Positions 1 to 7,400 of a stretch of DNA of 64,000 bases are shown here, piece by piece. Location: NCBI GenBank assembly GCA_000720995.1, contig JOEL01000007.1:1-64000 (forward strand), read 5' to 3'. A program made the translations under genes and the position numbers. The notes below the pieces were generated by a model. It was not told the DNA's origin. It did no database searches and saw only the letters and a list, made by a program, of their open reading frames with translations. The DNA is from Streptomyces celluloflavus (GTDB lineage: Bacteria; Actinomycetota; Actinomycetes; Streptomycetales; Streptomycetaceae). The stretch's first letter is position 1. Each line of letters begins with the position of its first letter.

Positions 1-25
1 GGGGTGGGGTGGGGTGGGGTGGGGT
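1..25. repeat. GGGGT pentamer, five copies
   Basis: Five head-to-tail copies of GGGGT open the window. A short (GGGAC) run follows at about 37-48. This is simple-sequence DNA in a non-coding stretch with no recognisable function, and it may extend to the left of the window. Confidence 0.85.
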
Positions 26-110
26 GTAACGAAGCGGGACGGGACGGGGACATCCTGCGTGCGGGCGCGTCCTGAGTGCGGGGATGGATCAGAGTGCGGC
101 GACGTCCGAA

Positions 111-201
111 GTGCCTGGTCCATGTGCCTGGTCCATGTGCCTGGTCCATGTGTCCGGTCCATGTGTCCGGTCCATGCATCCCGTCCACGTGTCCGTCCGT
201 C
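111..201. repeat. 13-bp tandem repeat, about seven units
   Basis: Three exact copies of GTGCCTGGTCCAT are followed by two of GTGTCCGGTCCAT and two more degenerate units. The array lies just beyond the 3' end of the response-regulator gene, so it sits in the downstream region of that transcript. No spacers separate the units, so it is not a CRISPR array. Spurious reading frames run through it because 13 is not a multiple of three. Confidence 0.85.
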
Positions 202-212
202 GCTGCCGGACG

Positions 213-983
213 TCACCACTCGGGCCGCTCCCGCCCCACGTACCCCATCTCCCAGGCGTGTACCGCGATGCCGACCCGGTTCCGTACGCCGAGCTTGCGC
301 TGAATGCTGGCGACGTGGGTCTTCACGGTGCCTGCCGAGATGAAGAGGTCCCGCGCGATGTCCGCGTTGGTCTTGCCCTCGCCCACCTGGCCGGCGATCT
401 CCGTCTCGCGCTCGGTCAGCGCCTCCAGGGCCCGCGGCACGGTGGGCCGGTCCGTAGCGGGCCGGTCCCCGATGGAACGGCCCTCAGTACGCCTCCCCAC
501 GGAACGGGTCCCGGTGGAATGTTTCCCGGCGGGCCGGTTACCCGTGACGTGTTGGAGCAGCCGTACGGTGATCGACGGGCTGATGAGGCTGTCCCCGGCC
601 ATCGCCGCCCGTACCGCCTCCACCAGAAGCGTGGCCCCGGAACGCTTGAGGAGAAAGCCTGCGGCACCGTAACGCAGCGCGGGATACACGTATTCGTCGA
701 GGTCAAAGGTCGTCACGACCACAACCCGGACTCGCGTCTCCGGATGCGTACCGTCGGCGGGAATCCCCTCCGCCAGACGGCGGGTGACCTCCAGGCCGTC
801 CATGCGCGGCATACGGATGTCGACCAGCGCGACATCCGGGCGGAGCACCCGCGCCGCTTCCAACGCGGCCACCCCGTCCGCGGCCTCGCCGACCACTTCG
901 ATGTCCGGCTGGTTGGCCAGAATCCGCCGAAGGCCCCGGCGCACCATCTCTTGGTCGTCCGCGACCAGCACCCGAATCGTCAC
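213..983 (-). CDS. NarL/LuxR-family response regulator (orphan)
   Basis: This 256-residue two-component DNA-binding regulator has an N-terminal receiver domain (about 1-120). The acidic pair is D9/D10, the phospho-acceptor is probably D55 in the LVDIRMPRMDG segment, and a Thr (VVVTTFD) and Lys (LLKRSG) sit at the usual switch positions. A C-terminal LuxR helix-turn-helix (about 190-245) contains LTERETEIAGQVGEGKTN and GTVKTHV. The linker between them (about 145-185) is unusually long and rich in Arg, Thr and Gly. The cognate histidine kinase, normally just upstream on the same strand, is absent. Only a Pro/Ala-rich frame precedes it, so the partner is elsewhere or lost. Confidence 0.93.
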   Translation of the reverse strand: MTIRVLVADDQEMVRRGLRRILANQPDIEVVGEAADGVAALEAARVLRPDVALVDIRMPRMDGLEVTRRLAEGIPADGTHPETRVRVVVVTTFDLDEYVYPALRYGAAGFLLKRSGATLLVEAVRAAMAGDSLISPSITVRLLQHVTGNRPAGKHSTGTRSVGRRTEGRSIGDRPATDRPTVPRALEALTERETEIAGQVGEGKTNADIARDLFISAGTVKTHVASIQRKLGVRNRVGIAVHAWEMGYVGRERPEW

Positions 984-989
984 GACTGC

Positions 990-1292
990 TCATCCTGTCA
1001 TGCGCCTGGTGAGGCGGATGTCGCGATGAGCGATACGCGCCGTCCGCCGCCGTACGAGGGACGGCGTTCCGGCCGCAGACGGGGCCCGTACGCGAGGAAC
1101 CGAAGGTGCCACGGAAGCCGCTGGAACCACAGGAACCGCTGTAACTGGAGCGCCCGTTGGGAGTCCGGATGGCACCGCATCTCCGGTGGACGCGGCAGGT
1201 GCCGTACGACCACCAAGCGTCTCGTCCGGCATCTGCCGTGGCCGGTGGGGCGGCACCCTTCGGTGGTCAGATATGGGAAAACCGTTGCTCAC
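990..1292 (-). CDS. Possible Pro/Ala-rich hypothetical protein upstream of the response regulator
   Basis: A GTG-started frame of 100 residues ends 6 nt before the response-regulator start. It is low-complexity (Pro, Ala, Arg, Val) with a basic C-terminus and has no recognisable domain. No ribosome binding site is visible before the GTG. Its position is where the 3' end of a sensor kinase gene would be, so it could be a remnant of one or simply a chance frame in high-GC DNA. I see no histidine-kinase H, N or G boxes in it. Confidence 0.25.
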   Translation of the reverse strand: MSNGFPISDHRRVPPHRPRQMPDETLGGRTAPAASTGDAVPSGLPTGAPVTAVPVVPAASVAPSVPRVRAPSAAGTPSLVRRRTARIAHRDIRLTRRMTG

Positions 1293-1358
1293 AGGCTTTC
1301 TCGGGATGGACGCCGGGCGGCAGAGGCGGACGCCAGACCCTCACCAACTACGCCCTGT

Positions 1359-2234
1359 CTAAACGATGATGCCGTCGACGCCCCGCTCCGCAGCCGTCCG
1401 CGCGCTCGCGTCCTTCGCCGCGTTCCACGCGTAGATCTCCAACGGTCTGCCGTGCGGGCCGCGCAGCCGGTGCACGGACGCTATCCAGCGCGAACTGAGG
1501 GCGGATATAGGGGGGTTTATCTGGTCGGCGAACCGCGCGCAGTGCGCCAGTTCGCTCACGGCGGGTGCGCCGAGAATTCCCGTACGCATCTGTGGCACCA
1601 GCTCGTGCACCGTCCGCACGCACCGCACACAGAAGCTCTGAACGATCAGCCGGCTGTTGATGTGCGCGTGATCCAGCCACCCCAGCTCTCGCAATTCGCG
1701 GATGGTCTGTGCCTCGATTCCCGGGTATTTCTCGGGGGACTTGAGCTCCAGCAACAGCCGCTGGCCGTTGCGGTCCACACGGCGCAGATAGTCCGCGAGC
1801 GTCGGTACCCGCTCGCCCGCGAAGCGTTTCCCGAACCAGCTGCCGGCGTCCAGCCGCGCGATCTCGGCGGCCGTGAAGTCACCGACCCGCCACGGCGCCC
1901 GTCCGGGAAACATCTTCGCTGCGTCGGTCGTCCGCTCCAGTGTCGCGTCATGCAGCACCACCAATTGCCCGTCCCTGGTGCGCTGTACATCGTTCTCGAC
2001 CCAGAGGAATCCGTGGTGGTGCGCCGCGTCCACCGCGGCGAGCGTGTTCTCCGGCGCGTAACGGGAGGCCCCGCGATGCGCTATCACCACTGGCGCGCCA
2101 CCCGCCCCCGCGTCCCACCGCGCCCCCGCTCCGGGCACGAACGCCGACGCGGACGACCACGCCGATGACGGCACCGCCGCCGCGGCCAGGAGGACGACCC
2201 CGACGGCGGCCGTCCGCGTAGATCTCCGCAGCAT
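1359..2234 (-). CDS. Secreted glycerophosphodiester phosphodiesterase
   Basis: Hydrolyses glycerophosphodiesters to glycerol-3-phosphate and an alcohol outside the membrane. The 291-residue protein starts at the ATG preceded by GGGAGG. A signal peptide of about 30 residues (RRSTRTAAVGVVLLAAAAV) leads into the GDPD catalytic core: IAHRGASRYAPENT, then VENDVQ with LVVLHD, and a LLELKSP strand that supplies the later metal ligand. The GVDGII motif near the end of the TIM barrel is present, but the protein stops one residue later. Family members usually continue with an N-x-P-like turn and a final helix. The +1 frame beyond the stop stays open for about 20 codons, so a small frameshift may have clipped the C-terminus. 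Activity is therefore uncertain. Confidence 0.9.
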   Translation of the reverse strand: MLRRSTRTAAVGVVLLAAAAVPSSAWSSASAFVPGAGARWDAGAGGAPVVIAHRGASRYAPENTLAAVDAAHHHGFLWVENDVQRTRDGQLVVLHDATLERTTDAAKMFPGRAPWRVGDFTAAEIARLDAGSWFGKRFAGERVPTLADYLRRVDRNGQRLLLELKSPEKYPGIEAQTIRELRELGWLDHAHINSRLIVQSFCVRCVRTVHELVPQMRTGILGAPAVSELAHCARFADQINPPISALSSRWIASVHRLRGPHGRPLEIYAWNAAKDASARTAAERGVDGIIV

Positions 2235-2412
2235 GCGGGAGCCTCCCGTTCCTTCACCCGCAGACGACGGCGCCCGCGTCAGGCATGCCCCGCTAGCCCA
2301 TCCCTCCGGAAATACGGCTCTCCATCCAACATGCCCCGAACCCTCCGGGCCCGCCACGCGAACGCCCCAGGAGCGTCCCGTACGGCCCTCTCTCGCCCTG
2401 TGTTTCCCCAGG

Positions 2413-2809
2413 TCAGGGGAGTAAAGCTGCGACTCCAGGGGGCCGGTTCGCACAGGGCCACCTTCGCGAAGCGAAGCCGGGGCCTCGCAGCCCGCCACGG
2501 GCCCGGGCCAGCCCGCCACCACTGGCGACTGCAATGTCCCCCACAGCGGAGGCGACATCGTCGAAATAGCCCTTGCCGCCACCGTGGCACTTCTTCCAGA
2601 ACGCGCCGAACGCCTCGATTACCGACGCCCTTGTCGTTGTCGACGACGTCCTGGGCATTCTTGTGGCAGGCCGCCATGCAGTCCTCGACATCGTCGGCAA
2701 AGGTGCGCCACGCGCGGGCTGCCTCACGGAGTTCGCCTTCGTCACCCTCGGGCCACCACATGCCCGTGAGGTCCTGGACGATCTCTCTGACCTTGTCGGC
2801 AGCGCCCAT
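2413..2809 (-). pseudogene. Frameshifted remnant of a WXG/T7SS-type polymorphic-toxin N-terminal domain
   Basis: The first frame (ATG at 2809) encodes about 60 residues: MGAADKVREIVQDLTG, WWPEGDEGELREAARAW and an ADDVEDCMAACHKNAQDVV helix. This is the pattern of helical N-terminal domains of actinobacterial secreted polymorphic toxins. At about 2625-2632 the match moves to the next frame, where SVIEAFGAFWKKCHGGG and GYFDDVASAVGDIAVA continue the same domain. Loss of a GC dinucleotide from a GCGC run would explain the shift. After DIAVASG both frames turn into non-homologous sequence, so the rest of the protein and any toxin domain are gone. It lies just outside the tRNA-Thr island. Confidence 0.7.
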
Positions 2810-2819
2810 GACTTACCGA

Positions 2820-2933
2820 TCAGGAAACCGGCGGGTTGGCGGACAGTGGCCAGTTCTGCCGGGCTGCGGCTTCCTTGAGGAGTTGGTGGGGTTTGTGGCC
2901 GTGGGTATCTGCGAGGACCATGCCCCGAGCCAC
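2820..2933 (-). CDS. Small ORF, probably the 3' end of a gene cut by the island
   Basis: The frame starts at GTG 2933 or ATG 2921 and encodes about 33-37 residues including GMVLADTHGHKPHQLLKEAA and a tail ending in NPPVS. It stops 10 nt before the start of the toxin-domain remnant and is on the same strand, so it reads like the preceding gene of that operon. The frame stays open upstream into the terminator and tRNA-derived repeat, which suggests its 5' end was displaced when the element integrated. I do not recognise a family. Confidence 0.35.
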   Translation of the reverse strand: MARGMVLADTHGHKPHQLLKEAAARQNWPLSANPPVS

Positions 2934-2949
2934 ACCCCGGAAAAACAAA

Positions 2950-2982
2950 AGCCCCAGGTCACGGCGAGTAAATCCTGAGGCT
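2950..2982 (-). terminator. Displaced copy of the tRNA-Thr terminator
   Basis: On the minus strand AGCCTCAGG pairs with CCTGGGGCT (one wobble pair) and is followed by TTTTGTTTTT. This is a factor-independent terminator shape. The intact tRNA-Thr gene has the homologous structure at 14580-14612, and the sequence between the arms is nearly identical. It is best read as the original terminator of the tRNA, separated from it by island insertion. Confidence 0.75.
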
Positions 2983-2994
2983 TCTACAGAGCTA

Positions 2995-3031
2995 CCTTCG
3001 GGATTCGAACCCGAGACCTACGCATTACGAG
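2995..3031. repeat. Left attachment repeat (37 bp, tRNA-Thr 3' fragment)
   Basis: Identical over 37 bp to 14624-14660, inside the tRNA-Thr gene. It covers the 3' side of the acceptor stem, the T-arm (GATTCGAACCC on this strand) and the region up to the anticodon CGT. The tRNA match ends abruptly at 3031, so this copy is not a functional tRNA. The stretch from 3032 to 3303, between this site and the first island gene, shows no supported gene. Confidence 0.93.
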
Positions 3032-3303
3032 GGCCTGCATGATCGTGACGGGTGCTGCTCCGTGATCCCTATTGGTCCGGTTCTTCCTGGTCAGGGACTT
3101 GCCAATCTCACTGACATGCTGCGCAATCCAACAGGTGCTGTCCCGTCCGCTCACGCATCGCTCACGCAATCCCGACCCTACGCACGAGGTCAGGAGTCGA
3201 CTTGAACCGCTTCTACATCTCCTCGAGGCGACACCGCTTCGCCTGCGCTTTCTGCCCTTCGCGTCGGCGCTTCCTGTTGTGTTACGACCAGTTACCCAGC
3301 TGA

Positions 3304-4431
3304 TTAAACGAGGTCGGCATGCCAAGCCGTATTGCGGGTCAGGTATCGGTAGCTGACCCACTCCTGTGCCAGGCGCTGACCGGCGACGAGGAGGCTGACC
3401 ACCTTCACCCGGTGCGCCGCAGACATCCACTGGACCAGAGCATGAGCCTCCCCCGCATCGATGGCCCTCTCCTTCGCGCCTCGTGCGCGTCCAAGTTCCA
3501 GTAGCGCGCCGTAAAGTCGCTCAGTGGGCTGGACCGTTGGAAGGCCCCGCTCGCTGGCGGTCTTGGATGCCGCGTACGGGATGCGGATCCCGCTGAGATC
3601 GAGGTCGCCGAAGTAGCGGATCTCCGCAATGCCATGCCTGTCCGCAAGTGTGTTGACCGAGGCACGGAATGTGCCGCCAAGCCCCCAGGCGACGTACCCC
3701 AGCCGGTGGTTGTCGGGGAGGCTGTGCACGAGAGACCACCAGGTGGCCGAGTTCTCGACCACGAGCAGGATGTCTCCGCCGCCGACACGTTGGTAGTAGC
3801 CGTCCCCGATTTCGGTCAGGAACGACTCTGTCAGCAGCGGCGGGTGCGTCGTGAACGTCCGCAGCGTCGTGTGCAGCCGGTCGGATTCGCCGAAGATCGG
3901 CCCCGAGCGCAGGGTGTCGAAGGTCTTCTCCGGCATGGGAAAGTCCGCTTCGCTCCCGTACGTTCCGAAGATCTCCAGAGCCCGTTCCCGGAGCGGCACA
4001 GGGAAAAGGTCCGGATCGCTCATCAGCCAATGGTTGACGGCCACGTACGCGGAGCGCTGCTTCGGGGTGGCCGTCGGCCACTCCCTGGCGAGCCGGTAGA
4101 GATCGGGGTGCCAGTGTGGCATGGGCGGTGCGGGGGGTCGCGGGGGTGCGGTGGCGCACAGCCAGATCTTGAGAGGCAGAGAAACTTTGTCCCGGGTGCG
4201 TTGCTTCATCTGCTCGATCAGGCCTTGCTCTTCAAGTTCGTCCAACAGCCTCGACATGAGCAGGGGTTCGAATTCGCCGTCCGGATTACGGTTGTTCACC
4301 TTCCGGAATGCGATCCAAATGTCGTCCAGCACTACGCGCGTCCTGCGTGCGCCTTTCCAGCCCGCCTCGGTGGCGCCGGCTCTCAGGTGCCGGATGAACT
4401 CACTCTGCCTGTGCTTCACGGGTGTGCCCAT
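3304..4431 (-). CDS. jetD: JetD-like Wadjet nuclease subunit (Toprim-like)
   Basis: A 375-residue last gene of the condensin-type operon. In known Wadjet systems JetD is a topoisomerase VI/Spo11-like nuclease that cuts circular DNA once the JetABC motor stalls on it. The N-terminal half (about 1-215) is helical and winged-helix-like, as expected of the arm and core that contact the motor. The C-terminal half carries Toprim signatures: ILLVVENSATWW (E226) and then RYFGDLDLSGIRIP (D276, D278), the usual acidic metal-binding set, spaced normally. Its start lies 32 bp inside the end of the ATPase gene, indicating translational coupling. Family assignment rests on these motifs and the operon; the exact Wadjet subtype is not established. 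Confidence 0.82.
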   Translation of the reverse strand: MGTPVKHRQSEFIRHLRAGATEAGWKGARRTRVVLDDIWIAFRKVNNRNPDGEFEPLLMSRLLDELEEQGLIEQMKQRTRDKVSLPLKIWLCATAPPRPPAPPMPHWHPDLYRLAREWPTATPKQRSAYVAVNHWLMSDPDLFPVPLRERALEIFGTYGSEADFPMPEKTFDTLRSGPIFGESDRLHTTLRTFTTHPPLLTESFLTEIGDGYYQRVGGGDILLVVENSATWWSLVHSLPDNHRLGYVAWGLGGTFRASVNTLADRHGIAEIRYFGDLDLSGIRIPYAASKTASERGLPTVQPTERLYGALLELGRARGAKERAIDAGEAHALVQWMSAAHRVKVVSLLVAGQRLAQEWVSYRYLTRNTAWHADLV

Positions 4432-7400
4432 CCTCCGTCTCTCGCTTGAAGATTCTGGTGGTGGTGACGTTGCCCGTGCCGTCCGACTCGGGCAACGCGT
4501 CTAGCGTCTCCTGGATCCGGTCGGTCACGGTCAGATACTTGCGCCCCGCCCGGAGATCGGCGTCGTTGCGCAACCTCAGGATGAGGGGGAAGCGTTTCAG
4601 TGTGCCGTCGTCGGACAGCCCTGTGGTGTAGATGAGTTGCACGCCCAGTGCCTCGGCGACCTTGCGTTGGAGGGCGAGCAGGTAGTCCGCGTTGGCCCGG
4701 CCGATCGGATTGTCGAGGAACAGGACACCGGAGTGCGTGTCCCTCTCCCTTCCCCGGTTGCTCGCCCGCAGGGCGGCCATGGTGCAGTACAAGAGGATGG
4801 CTGCCGTGAGGTGTTGCCCGCCCGAGAAGACGTCCTTGATCTCGGAGACCCTGATGCGCTCGTTGCGCAGCACGGCGTCGGGCTTGAGCATGTCGATCCG
4901 GAACCCTCTGGGCACTGCTGCCCTCACCCCCGCGAGCAGCAACGACATCCCGTCCCTGCGCACAGACCGCCCGTCCGCGGTACGGCCCTTCGCCGCCTCA
5001 TCGATGACCTCGCCGATGTGCAGGTGCGCGGAGTCGTCCTGGGCCGGGGTGAAGCGGAAGCGGAGGAATTCCTGAGCGGCCCAGTCGTCCAGGCTCGCCG
5101 GCAGCCGCGACATCCGCTGCGCCTGGCGCAACAGTGCCAATGCTTTGTCGACCTGTGCCTTGAGGTTCCGCACGATCAGTGTGCGATGCCGCTCCGTCTG
5201 GTCGATCTCCTCATTCAGAGCGCGCAGGCGCGGCCTGAGAGCGTCGGACCACTCCGTGGCACGGGTCGCCACCGTTTCCCAACCCGCGGTACGAATCTGT
5301 GTCTGCACGCGAACGTGCAGGTCCTTGAACTCCTCGGCGCCGGCATGGCGTGTGAGCCTCTCCGTTGCCGTGCGTAGAGTCTGTTCGTCGGTGTGGGCAT
5401 TCGTTTCACGTGTCCCACGTTCCTTGGTCAGCCGGGTGACAAGGTCCTGGGCAGCGCCCGCATCCCCTTCGTAGGGCGCGATGTCGGCGGCCTCGTCGTC
5501 GCCTTCGGCCACGTCCTTGGTAAATCCGTCGACGATGAACTGGAAGGCTTTGGCCGATGCCTCGGCACCCTCCAGTTGATGTCCAAGCCTGGTGTGCACT
5601 TCCTGTTGGTCCGCCGCCTTACGAACGCTCGACGTCTGCCGTTGACCGGCTTCCTCGACGGCCGCGGCGCAGAACTGGATATCGGCCGGGTATTCAGGAA
5701 GCTTCACCGGGGTCGTCACGCGACCTTCTGCAGCTGTCAGTTCGTCCGCACAGCGGGACGCGGCCACTGCCGCCTTGAGTGCAACGGTCTCGGCTTCCCG
5801 TACCGCCTGGTCCGCGCTCTCCAGAGCCGTCGCCCGTGCCGCTTCATCGGAGCCCTCGGGGCTCTTCAGTAGTGCGGCCGCCCTGCCGCGGAGTTCCTCG
5901 GAGAGCTTGTAGTAGCCCTGCTTCGCTTTGGCGGCACGTTCGTTGGCTCGCTCACGCTCTTCCAACAGGTCGCTCCCGACCTGAACACGGAGATAGCGTG
6001 CCGCGGCCTGGTCGTAGGTGCTCCGCAGCAAGGCTGCGGAGAGTTCGGGAACGGGATCGGAACGGCGCACGTCCTCGCTCCCGGGCAGCTTGGCCCGTTC
6101 GTCGTTGACGAAACGCACGGTGCGTTGGTATTCGTCCGCTCTGCGTTGATGCTCCGTGACGAGCTTCTGCAACTCGGTGACCTCATCCTCCGCCTTCCCG
6201 GCAGCTTCCTGGCGCTCCCGCATCCTCTCCTTCTGTGACGAAGCCTGCTCCATCCACTCCGGCAGGTGGCCGTTGCGGTCGGCGAGTTCCTTGAGACGTT
6301 CGAGCCGTTTGGCGAGCGAGTCCCGAGTCTCACGCAGAGGCGGCAGCTCCTCCTTGATTTTCTGCCGCCGCTCCTGGAGCGTCTCAAGCACTTCCTCGCG
6401 TTCGGTCACCCTCGCATCGGCGGCTGTGAGCTCGCGCACCACGCCGGAGTGTTCTTCCGTCAGCGCGGGGATGCTGCCTTCGGGGTAGCGCGTCCGCCAG
6501 TCCGTGAGAGCGTAGGTCAGGTTGCCATCCTGCTCGATGCGGACCGACAGCTCTTCGCCCCGGGCGCTGCGTACGGCGTGCCGGGCGTCGATCGCCTCGT
6601 GCTCGGCGGCCGCCGCGTCCACGTCGTAAAGGGCGGGGTGGGGCGGGATCACCACCTCGACGCCGTCTGTCAGTTCGGCCTCGGGGTCGGTGAAGGTCCT
6701 GGTTGTCGCAACCGGCACGAAGACAGTCGGTTGGGGACGCAGTGCCGTGAGTACGTCCCGGGCCCGGTCGATGTCGTCAGGATCGTGGAGGAGGATACCC
6801 GCGGCCAGATGCGGCAGTCGCTCCACGATGCCTCGTCGCCGGTCGGTATCGGGGATGGCTGCGAGGTAGCGCCATCCCGGGACCGCGACCACTTTGGCGT
6901 CCTCAAGAGCCTTACAGGCATCGGACACCACTTGGGCGGGCGGCAGGAGGTCGCCCGCAGCCAAGGCGAGGCGTGCCTGTTCGTCAATGGACTCGGCGAA
7001 CCTCAGCTCAGCCCGTTCTCGTTCGGCCTCACGGCGTGTGGTGTTCAATGCCTCCAGGAGCGAGGCGACGTCGCGTTCGAGGTCGATGTCCAGCACGTCG
7101 AGGAGCGCCACGAGCCGGGGGGTCGTCTCCAAGCGCGCTGTTTGTGTCCGGGCCTCGTCCAGGCGGACGGAGAGCTGTTCACGACGCCCACGCAAGTCGC
7201 CCGCCTTCGACTCGGCCTTCCGCAACTCGTCCTGCGCGAGGGCCTCTCGGTCTGCGAGTTCCGCCCATTCTCGTTCCAGGTCTGTGACGCGCTGGGCTGT
7301 GTTGTCGCGTTCTTCCTGAACGGTCTCCACGGTCCGGGGCAGCGCGGCAGCGTCATGCAGCAGACCGTCGGCGACAGCTGCCTCAACGTCCTCACTCAGA

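Noticed and set aside
2995..3031. Second tRNA-Thr gene
   Set aside because: Only the 3' half is present; the D-arm and 5' acceptor strand are missing.
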